Source: Patescibacteria group bacterium (GTDB lineage Bacteria; Patescibacteriota; Minisyncoccia; UBA6257; 2-01-FULL-56-20). From it: a DNA stretch of 8,980 bases. Of this stretch, positions 1 to 5,672 are shown piece by piece. The notes under the pieces are model-generated. The model saw nothing but the letters and a program-made list of their open reading frames with translations. It was not told the origin of the DNA and ran no database searches. The stretch covers positions 1-8,980 of the forward strand of contig JANWZH010000015.1 of assembly GCA_025054755.1 (NCBI GenBank), written 5' to 3'. Both the position numbers and the translations under genes were made by a program. Position 1 is the stretch's first letter. Each line of letters begins with the position of its first letter.

Positions 1-861
1 ATAGATTTCAATCAATTATCTTTTGGTAGATCATTATCTAAACTACCAATAGATCCAATAAATACTACTTCATCTGGGCTATATTATACTTATGTTTATA
101 ATAACGGGAGCGAATTAACAACAATTTTTGAATCAAATAAATATAAGAATATATCATTAAATGATATAGATAATATTGGTGGAATTTATTCTATAAAAAC
201 ATCAAATAAGGTGGTCACTCCATGGTTTAAAGATAGAGATTTAATAGCTTATTGGCCATTAGATGAAAATACTTCAACTTTAATTTATGACTATTCGACA
301 AATTCAAATAATGGAAGTTTATTTAATGGAGTAATATGGCGTTCAGGTTCTAATTGCGTTTCTGGTTTTTGTTTAGAATTTGATGGAATTGATGATTATG
401 TTTTAGGAAATATAAAAAATTTTGATATATTACCGAATAAAACATTTGCATTGTGGGTTTATCCAATTGTTGGAGCAAATGGCGCAGCAATATCTTTTAA
501 AGAGCCAAATTCTAATAATGATCCTTATTTTAATTTATATCCTCATCCAAATAATATTATCACAGTATCTGTTGGTTGGAAATCCTGGGTTTTTGATTCT
601 ACTGGATTTACAATTCCAGGGGATCAATGGTCATTTATAGTTTTGACAGTTGATAATGACTTAATTAAATTATATTACAATACTAATGTTATATGGACTT
701 CTCCAAGAACAACATTGCCAGCTGATCCACCAGTTAATTTTAAATTTGGCAATAGGTTCTATTCTAATAGGCCATACAAGGGTAGAATTGATGAGGTTCG
801 TATTTATAATAGAGTATTAACCGATACAGAAATTTTAAAACTTTATAATTTGGGTATTTAG
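1..861 (+). CDS. Pilin-like / LamG-domain surface protein, 3' part (5' end outside window)
   Basis: The frame is open from base 1 and ends at a TAG stop, giving 286 visible residues, so the GTG at 211 is internal and not the start. Residues 9-60 (SLSKLPIDPINTTSSGLYY, then YTYV, FESNKYKN and GG) resemble the C-terminal part of type IV pilin/GspG-like pseudopilins common in Patescibacteria. From about residue 82 a LamG/concanavalin A-like domain follows: IAYWPLDE, then YDYSTNSNNGSL, a CVSGFC pair (C119 and C124, possibly a disulfide), LEFDGIDDYV, and the C-terminal signature GRIDEVRIYNRVLTDTEI near residues 261-278. LamG domains usually bind carbohydrate or protein ligands outside the cell. The prepilin signal peptide that would confirm the pilin part lies upstream of the window. 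It converges with the glycosyltransferase gene 15 bp away. LamG is confident by motif; the pilin-like part is an inference from similarity. Confidence 0.85.
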   Translation: MDFNQLSFGRSLSKLPIDPINTTSSGLYYTYVYNNGSELTTIFESNKYKNISLNDIDNIGGIYSIKTSNKVVTPWFKDRDLIAYWPLDENTSTLIYDYSTNSNNGSLFNGVIWRSGSNCVSGFCLEFDGIDDYVLGNIKNFDILPNKTFALWVYPIVGANGAAISFKEPNSNNDPYFNLYPHPNNIITVSVGWKSWVFDSTGFTIPGDQWSFIVLTVDNDLIKLYYNTNVIWTSPRTTLPADPPVNFKFGNRFYSNRPYKGRIDEVRIYNRVLTDTEILKLYNLGI

Positions 862-876
862 CAATTTTTTAATAAT

Positions 877-2418
877 TTATTTTATTTCAAAAATTAAAGC
901 TTCTTTCGGGATTTTTTCTTTTTCTTGTGGCAAAACATAAAATATATTTTTTTCTTTTTGATTTTCTGGTAAGAAGGTATTTGTTATAAACATTACGGTT
1001 TGAGCTGGCATTGGAATTCCACGTACTTCAACGCCCGAGGCTTCAACTATTATATATTTTAATTTTTCTTTAGGCAAAGAATTTAAATATTTTCCTAGTT
1101 CTACATAATTGGAACTAAAAGCATCATAAGTATTTTTATTTTTCGCCCATAAAACAAAATAATTAAAATAACTATTTAATATAAAAATAATTAATAGAAT
1201 TATAAATAATTTTAAAACAATATTTTTTTTATTAAAATTTTGGATAAAAATTTGTGAGTTAATTAATTTTTCATAAAAATTTACGCCACCAAAGGCAGAA
1301 ATTATTATAATTGGTGGGATCATTAAAATGGCACGTAAGGCATGAGGCAGCCCTTCATTTGAAATAATGACTGGAAACATTGCTAAAATAAACCAACCAA
1401 ATAAAAACCAATTAATAAATTTTAAATCAGGTTTGTTTCTATTTTGAATTAATAAGTAAATACCAATTAAAAATAAAATTCCAATTAAAATATCAAGTTG
1501 TGGTCTTCCCGATAAATTATGTCGCCAATTAAAATCGCCAACAAAATTAAACATTCCCAAAGTTTTAATTGTATTTAAAATTAAATCTTTAATTGGTGAG
1601 TTGCTATTAAAAATAGAAATTTGACTAGTTCTCCCAAAAAAATCTTGTGGATTTTTTAAGTAATAAATTCCAATGGGTAAAGCTATTAAAAAAGTAATAA
1701 TTAAAAATATTATCCAAATAATATAAAAATTTTTAATTTTAAATTCTGTTTTATATTTTTTGAAATAGAAAAAAAATATAGGAATTAAAAGTAAGGGCAA
1801 AACCCTATAGGCAATATAAGTATAAAATCCTAAACCAAAAAATATTCCACTATAAATAGCAAAATTTTTTTTATTTTCGTTTAATGATTTAATTAAAAAA
1901 TAGAAAGCCCAAACAGATAAAAATGGGGCCATAATTGCTCTAAATCCAATTCTTGAAAAATTAATATGCCAAAAAGATGTTGCTAAAATAAAAGAAGATA
2001 ATAAAGCAATTTTTTCATTAAATTTTAAATCACAGTTATTATTTAAATTATTTTCATAATTTTCTGATTGATAATTTTTATTTTTTTTAAATAATTCTAA
2101 ACTTAAAAAATAAATTCCTAAAACAGTTAAGAAACCAAATATAGCTGGCATCATTCTTAAAACCCAGGGGTCATTTTTTTTAATTAATCCCCAAAATATT
2201 GCTTGTATGTTAATAAATAAGCCTTCTCGTCCATTATTTTCTGGATAAAATACTTTAAAATTTTTTGTCGTCCAGGCTTCAATAGCATTATTACCATACA
2301 TTGCTTCATCTGGATAAAGTCCAGGTGGCACATTTTTTAAATTATAGAATCTAAAAAAAGCAGCAATAATTAAAATAATAATTAATAAAAAATTTTTATT
2401 TATTTTATTATTTTTCAT
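877..2418 (-). CDS. GT39/ArnT-like integral-membrane glycosyltransferase
   Basis: A 513-residue polytopic membrane protein with about ten or eleven hydrophobic segments (for example residues 10-26, 89-108, 163-177, 187-220, 232-254, 308-324, 335-353, 365-378 and 400-420). The first extracytoplasmic loop carries PPGLYPDEAMYGNNA (acidic pair D37-E38), followed by FYPENNGREGLF (58-68), then WHINFSRIGFRA (150-161) and EGLPHALRA (355-363). This is the layout of the GT-C fold PMT_2/GT39 family, which moves sugars from polyprenyl-phosphate donors to lipid, protein or glycan acceptors on the outer face of the membrane. The C-terminal 90 residues form a soluble extracytoplasmic tail. Acceptor and sugar cannot be read from the sequence. 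The ATG at 2418 is chosen because a TATAAT box ends 6 nt upstream and the first membrane segment follows directly. The next gene is divergent, so this is probably monocistronic. Confidence 0.85.
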   Translation of the reverse strand: MKNNKINKNFLLIIILIIAAFFRFYNLKNVPPGLYPDEAMYGNNAIEAWTTKNFKVFYPENNGREGLFINIQAIFWGLIKKNDPWVLRMMPAIFGFLTVLGIYFLSLELFKKNKNYQSENYENNLNNNCDLKFNEKIALLSSFILATSFWHINFSRIGFRAIMAPFLSVWAFYFLIKSLNENKKNFAIYSGIFFGLGFYTYIAYRVLPLLLIPIFFFYFKKYKTEFKIKNFYIIWIIFLIITFLIALPIGIYYLKNPQDFFGRTSQISIFNSNSPIKDLILNTIKTLGMFNFVGDFNWRHNLSGRPQLDILIGILFLIGIYLLIQNRNKPDLKFINWFLFGWFILAMFPVIISNEGLPHALRAILMIPPIIIISAFGGVNFYEKLINSQIFIQNFNKKNIVLKLFIILLIIFILNSYFNYFVLWAKNKNTYDAFSSNYVELGKYLNSLPKEKLKYIIVEASGVEVRGIPMPAQTVMFITNTFLPENQKEKNIFYVLPQEKEKIPKEALIFEIK

Positions 2419-2424
2419 AAAAAC

Positions 2425-2430
2425 ATTATA
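2425..2430 (-). promoter_or_regulatory. -10 box of the glycosyltransferase promoter
   Basis: On the minus strand a perfect TATAAT ends 6 nt before the ATG at 2418, so transcription would begin at or within a base or two of the A of the start codon. The region 17 bp further upstream (2448-2453, TTTATT) is only a weak -35 match. In DNA this AT-rich a TATAAT can arise by chance; its support is the matching spacing seen at two other genes in the window. Confidence 0.45.
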
Positions 2431-2456
2431 TATTTTTTTTATATAAAAATAAATTA

Positions 2457-2485
2457 TTGCCTTGTTGATTATAATTTTATATAAT
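2457..2485 (+). promoter_or_regulatory. Promoter of the 76-aa gene, predicted leaderless
   Basis: A -35-like TTGCCT (2457-2462), a 17-bp spacer and a perfect TATAAT (2480-2485) stand 6 nt before the ATG at 2492. The expected transcription start falls on the start codon itself, which fits the absence of a ribosome binding site. A second TATAAT at 2470-2475 overlaps the spacer but has no well-spaced -35. The promoter shares the 73-bp intergenic region with the divergent glycosyltransferase promoter. Confidence 0.55.
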
Positions 2486-2491
2486 TAAAAT

Positions 2492-2722
2492 ATGATAGAA
2501 AAAATAAAATTTAAATTTCCAGAAGATGAAATAGATGCAATGGATGTTACCTCCGATTGGCCATTAAGCAAAGGTGAATGGATTTGTAACGAAACAGGTG
2601 AACACGCTAGAGTTAATCCTAAAGATAATTCTATTATAGGATGTTTATCTTGTAATTTTAGGACTCGTTTTCCAGAAAAAACAGGACATTTTAAAATTAA
2701 AAAAATTTTAGAAGATAAATAA
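2492..2722 (+). CDS. Small conserved-looking protein of unknown function, possible metal site
   Basis: I do not recognise this 76-residue protein. It is soluble, with no signal peptide or membrane segment. It has an acidic N-terminal part (PEDEIDAMD), then WICNETGEH (C32, H38) and GCLSCNFRTRF (C51, C54), with a further H66. Cys32/His38/Cys51-x2-Cys54 could make a small zinc-ribbon-like site, but the spacing matches no family I can name. The gene is supported by a well-formed promoter with the -10 box 6 nt before the ATG, by plausible amino-acid composition in the only long frame here, and by its tight fit before tRNA-Lys(CUU), 8 bp downstream, with which it is probably co-transcribed. There is no Shine-Dalgarno sequence. 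Its position among replication, repair and translation genes does not define a function. Confidence 0.7.
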   Translation: MIEKIKFKFPEDEIDAMDVTSDWPLSKGEWICNETGEHARVNPKDNSIIGCLSCNFRTRFPEKTGHFKIKKILEDK

Positions 2723-2730
2723 TTTGTTTT

Positions 2731-2803
2731 GCCCCGTTAGCTCAATTGGTAGAGCAGCTCCCTCTTAAGGAGAAGGTTGGGGGTTCGATTCCCTCACGGG
2801 GCA
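2731..2803 (+). tRNA. tRNA-Lys (anticodon CUU)
   Basis: A full cloverleaf can be drawn. The acceptor stem is 2731-2737 with 2796-2802 (all seven pairs), the D stem GCTC/GAGC (2740-2743, 2752-2755), and the anticodon loop CTCTTAA (2762-2768) with CTT at 2764-2766. The variable loop is AGGTT, and the T stem is GGGGG/CCCTC (one G-U) around TTCGATT. The discriminator is A73, as expected for lysine tRNA. CCA is not encoded: the bases after A73 are CAA. The outermost anticodon-stem pair (27-43) is a G-A mismatch. No convincing own promoter is visible, and the gene starts 8 bp after the upstream stop codon, so it is probably excised from that transcript. Confidence 0.96.
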
Positions 2804-2820
2804 CAATAAATAAAATTTTT

Positions 2821-3381
2821 ATGATTTATTTTATAACTGGAAATAAAAATAAGTATGAAGAAATAAAAGATATTTTATATCCCATAAAAATAAAACATTT
2901 AGATATAGATCTTCCAGAAATTCAAGATATTAATCCAGAAAATATTATTAAATTTAAATTAAAAGAAGCTTTTAAATATAAAAAAGCACAGTTTATAGTA
3001 GAAGATACATCGCTTTATTTGGATTGTTTAAATGATTTACCTGGTCCGATGATAAAATGGTTTTTAAAAACTATTGGCGATGAAGGAGTTTTTAAGATTG
3101 CCAATTTATTTGGTAATACTAAAGCGGTTGCAAAAACAATTATTGGATATGCTGAAGATATAGATAAAATTAAATTTTTTGAAGGCAAAATTTATGGGAA
3201 AATTGTTTTTCCAAAAGGAGAAAATGGTTTTGGTTGGGATAGAATTTTTATGCCAGAGGGATTTAATAAAACTTTTGCCGAAATAGAATTCGAAGAAAAA
3301 AATAAATTTAGTATGCGAAAAATCGCTGCTGAAAATTTTAAAAATTATTTAATAAGTCTAAATATTAATTTAAATTATTGA
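2821..3381 (+). CDS. HAM1/RdgB-type non-canonical purine NTP pyrophosphatase
   Basis: This 186-residue protein belongs to the HAM1/RdgB/ITPA family, which hydrolyses dITP, ITP and XTP to monophosphates and keeps deaminated purines out of nucleic acids. Visible motifs are ITGNKNKYEE at the N terminus (T6, N8, K11, triphosphate binding), VEDTSLYLD (E61-D62, metal), LPGPMIKWFL (73-82), GENGFGWDRIF (133-143) and EIEFEEKNKFSMRK (154-167). The length fits the compact family form. The base-recognition motif usually written SHR reads SMR here (M165). The ATG at 2821 is chosen because the frame's only earlier starts lie inside the tRNA and the ATG places MIYFITGN exactly where the family begins. No Shine-Dalgarno sequence is visible in the 17 nt after the tRNA, so the mRNA may be freed by tRNA processing. 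It ends at TGA, which overlaps the -35 box of the next tRNA promoter. Confidence 0.93.
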   Translation: MIYFITGNKNKYEEIKDILYPIKIKHLDIDLPEIQDINPENIIKFKLKEAFKYKKAQFIVEDTSLYLDCLNDLPGPMIKWFLKTIGDEGVFKIANLFGNTKAVAKTIIGYAEDIDKIKFFEGKIYGKIVFPKGENGFGWDRIFMPEGFNKTFAEIEFEEKNKFSMRKIAAENFKNYLISLNINLNY

Positions 3382-3406
3382 AAATATTTTAGTTTTTTGA
3401 TATATT
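3378..3406 (+). promoter_or_regulatory. Promoter of tRNA-Lys(UUU)
   Basis: TTGAAA (3378-3383, five of six to consensus), a 17-bp spacer and an extended -10, TG-A-TATATT (3398-3406), end 9 bp before the tRNA. The expected start is about 3412-3414, leaving only a few bases of 5' leader. The -35 box overlaps the TGA stop of the pyrophosphatase gene. Confidence 0.65.
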
Positions 3407-3415
3407 AATTATTAA

Positions 3416-3488
3416 CCGCCCATAGCTCAATTGGTAGAGCAACTGCCTTTTAAGCAGGAGGTTCCAGGTTCGATTCCTGGTGGGCGGA
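3416..3488 (+). tRNA. tRNA-Lys (anticodon UUU)
   Basis: The acceptor stem CCGCCCA (3416-3422) pairs fully with TGGGCGG (3481-3487). The D stem is GCTC/GAGC, the anticodon loop CTTTTAA (3447-3453) carries TTT at 3449-3451, the variable loop is AGGTT, and the T stem CCAGG/CCTGG encloses TTCGATT. The discriminator is A73. The first pair is C1-G72 rather than the usual G1-C72. The 27-43 pair is an A-G mismatch, the mirror of the G-A mismatch in the tRNA-Lys(CUU) gene. CCA is not encoded (A73 is followed by CAA). It has its own strong-looking promoter and lies 31 bp before recG. Confidence 0.96.
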
Positions 3489-3503
3489 CAAAATTTTATT
3501 TCT

Positions 3504-3512
3504 TGATATAAT
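3504..3512 (+). promoter_or_regulatory. Extended -10 promoter of recG, predicted leaderless
   Basis: TGATATAAT is an extended -10 element (TG-N-TATAAT) ending 7 nt before the recG ATG at 3520, so the transcript should start at or next to that ATG. The best -35 candidate is CGGACA (3485-3490, four of six, 16-bp spacer), which overlaps the 3' end of tRNA-Lys(UUU). An extended -10 can work with a poor -35. Confidence 0.55.
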
Positions 3513-3519
3513 TTAATTG

Positions 3520-5655
3520 ATGCAAAAATTAGATTTAGAAAACGATATTAGTTTATTGACTGGATTTAATACAAAAATTACCTTTAAATTAAAAAAAATT
3601 GGAATTAATACTATTTTAGATTTATTAAAATATTTTCCATTTAGATACGAAGATTTCTCAAAAATTTATAATATTTCAGAAATTGAACCAAATCAAAACG
3701 TCACTATTCAAGCTAAAATTAAATCTTTAAAAGTTCATCGTAGTTGGCAAAGAAAAATTATTATTGTTGAAGCAATTTTAGAAGATAAAACTGGACAAAT
3801 CAAAGCTGTTTGGTTTAATCAACCATTTTTAAAAAATATTTTAAAAGTTGGTAAATTTTTTAATTTTTCTGGCAAAGTAAGCTTTGATGATAAAAATGAA
3901 ATTTATTTAGCTCATCCAATTTATGAAACAATTGATTTGGTAAATAATGAAACAAAACATACTGCTAGATTAGTTCCGATTTATTCAGAAACTAAAGGAT
4001 TAACTTCAAAATTAATAAGAAATATAATTAAAACAGCCCTAAAGACTATCAAGCCGCTAAAAGAATGGATTCCTTATGAAATTTTAATTAAATATAATTT
4101 TCCAGAAATAAATCAATCTTTTAAATTAATTCATTTTCCAAATAAATTAAGCGAAGCCTTAAGAGCCAAAAAAAGATTTGCTTTTGAAGATATTTTTTTG
4201 TTACAAATTTATAATTTAAAACAAAAACTTAATTTAAATAATCAAAAATCATTTTCAATTAAAACTGATTTAGAATGGCTTAAGAAAATATTAGCTAAGC
4301 TTCCATTTGAATTAACTTTTTCTCAAAAAAAAGCTTTATGGGAAATTTTGCAAGACTTAAATAAAGAAAAACCAATGAATAGATTATTGCAGGGCGATGT
4401 TGGTTCTGGTAAAACAATTGTTTCTGCTTTGTCTTGTTTAGTTTGCGCTAAAAATGGTTATCAGTCGGTTTTAATGGCGCCAACTGAAGTTCTAGCTATT
4501 CAACATTATAATACTTTTAAAAATTTATTTAATTATATTTCTTTAGAAAATCAACCAGTATTAGGTCTTTTAACTTCTTCTAATTTGTTAATTTTTTATG
4601 AAAATGATGTTGAATCAAAAGTTAAAAAAGATTTTTTTAAAAAAGAAGTTTTAAATAATAAAATAAATATTATTATTGGTACACATGCTTTAATTCAAAA
4701 AACAATTGAATTTAATAATTTGGGTTTTGTTGTTGTTGACGAACAGCATCGTTTTGGAGTTAACCAAAGAGCAGCTTTATTGAATAAAAAAAATTACATC
4801 CCTCATTTTTTATCAATGTCAGCTACGCCAATTCCTAGAACTTTAATGTTAACTATTTTTGGAGATTTAGATATTTCATTAATTTCTGAATTACCAAAAG
4901 GAAGAAAGCCAATTATTACTAAAATTATTTCTCCAGAAAATAGGTTAAAAGCTTATAATTTTATAAAAGAACAAATTAAGATTGGTAGGCAGGCTTTTGT
5001 TATTTGTCCAAGAATTGAATCATCTAATAATGAATTAAACAAAGAAGATATTTTAAAATTAGATATAAAAAACGTAGAGGAAGAATATAAAAAATTATCA
5101 GAAAAAATATTCCCAGAATTTAAAGTTGGAATGTTACATGGGAAATTAAAATCAAAAGAAAAAAATGAAATTATGCAAAAATTTAAAAATAATGAAATAA
5201 ATATTTTAGTTTCTACATCTGTAATCGAAGTAGGCGTTGATGTTCCAAATGCTACAATTATGATGATTGAAGGAGCTGAAAGATTTGGGTTATCTCAACT
5301 TTATCAATTCAGAGGAAGAGTGGGGAGGGGAGAGCATCAATCATATTGTTTTCTATTTACTGATTCAAATTCAAAAACTACTCGTTTAAGATTAGAAGCA
5401 TTAATTAAGGCTAAAAATGGTTTTGAATTGGCTGAAATAGATTTAAAATTAAGAGGTCCCGGAGAATTTTTAGGAGAAAAACAAACTGGTTTCCCAGATC
5501 TAAGTATGAAAGGCTTAATGGATGTTGAATTAATTAAAAATAGCCGCGAGGCAGCTAATTTATTATTTAAAAAAAATCCGCAATTAGATTTTAAAAACAA
5601 TAAAGAATTACTTAAAAAATTAGAAGAGTTTCAAAAAAGAATACATCTAGAATAA
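3520..5655 (+). CDS. recG: ATP-dependent DNA helicase RecG
   Basis: RecG (711 residues) is the SF2 helicase that reverses stalled forks and branch-migrates Holliday junctions. The order is standard: an N-terminal wedge/OB region around residues 60-140 (VTIQAKIKSL, then GKVSF), helicase motif I GDVGSGKT (292-299), motif Ia MAPTEVLA, DEQH box VVVDEQHRFGV (404-414), motif III SMSATPIPRT (432-441), STSVIEVGVDVPNA (565-578), motif VI QFRGRVGRG (596-604), and the C-terminal RecG signature LRGPGEFLGEKQTG (644-657). The length is typical and no frame break is seen. I use ATG 3520 rather than the TTG directly before it, because the extended -10 box implies a transcript starting at this ATG and no ribosome binding site exists. 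It is probably transcribed alone and converges with recR, leaving 17 bp between the stops. Confidence 0.97.
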   Translation: MQKLDLENDISLLTGFNTKITFKLKKIGINTILDLLKYFPFRYEDFSKIYNISEIEPNQNVTIQAKIKSLKVHRSWQRKIIIVEAILEDKTGQIKAVWFNQPFLKNILKVGKFFNFSGKVSFDDKNEIYLAHPIYETIDLVNNETKHTARLVPIYSETKGLTSKLIRNIIKTALKTIKPLKEWIPYEILIKYNFPEINQSFKLIHFPNKLSEALRAKKRFAFEDIFLLQIYNLKQKLNLNNQKSFSIKTDLEWLKKILAKLPFELTFSQKKALWEILQDLNKEKPMNRLLQGDVGSGKTIVSALSCLVCAKNGYQSVLMAPTEVLAIQHYNTFKNLFNYISLENQPVLGLLTSSNLLIFYENDVESKVKKDFFKKEVLNNKINIIIGTHALIQKTIEFNNLGFVVVDEQHRFGVNQRAALLNKKNYIPHFLSMSATPIPRTLMLTIFGDLDISLISELPKGRKPIITKIISPENRLKAYNFIKEQIKIGRQAFVICPRIESSNNELNKEDILKLDIKNVEEEYKKLSEKIFPEFKVGMLHGKLKSKEKNEIMQKFKNNEINILVSTSVIEVGVDVPNATIMMIEGAERFGLSQLYQFRGRVGRGEHQSYCFLFTDSNSKTTRLRLEALIKAKNGFELAEIDLKLRGPGEFLGEKQTGFPDLSMKGLMDVELIKNSREAANLLFKKNPQLDFKNNKELLKKLEEFQKRIHLE

Positions 5656-5672
5656 TATTAGAATAATAAATA

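Noticed and set aside
211..213. GTG as the start of the LamG protein.
   Set aside because: The frame is open to the window edge, and the upstream 70 residues look like real protein sequence, so the codon is internal.
422..640. A 72-residue open frame inside the LamG gene, same strand, different frame.
   Set aside because: Its low-complexity Ile/Leu/Gln-rich translation is what AT-rich DNA gives out of frame, and the overlapping frame has clear LamG motifs.
2746..2820. An upstream extension of the HAM1 frame starting within tRNA-Lys(CUU).
   Set aside because: The extension is translated tRNA sequence; the family's N-terminal motif begins right at the ATG at 2821.
3379..3393. UGA read as glycine, extending HAM1 by four residues to the next stop.
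   Set aside because: No conserved long frame in the window uses in-frame TGA, so TGA is best taken as a normal stop, though this single case cannot prove it.
5337..5600. An 87-residue open frame antisense to the 3' end of recG.
   Set aside because: It lies wholly opposite conserved RecG codons (GRVGRG to the C-terminal signature), with no promoter or recognisable motif of its own.
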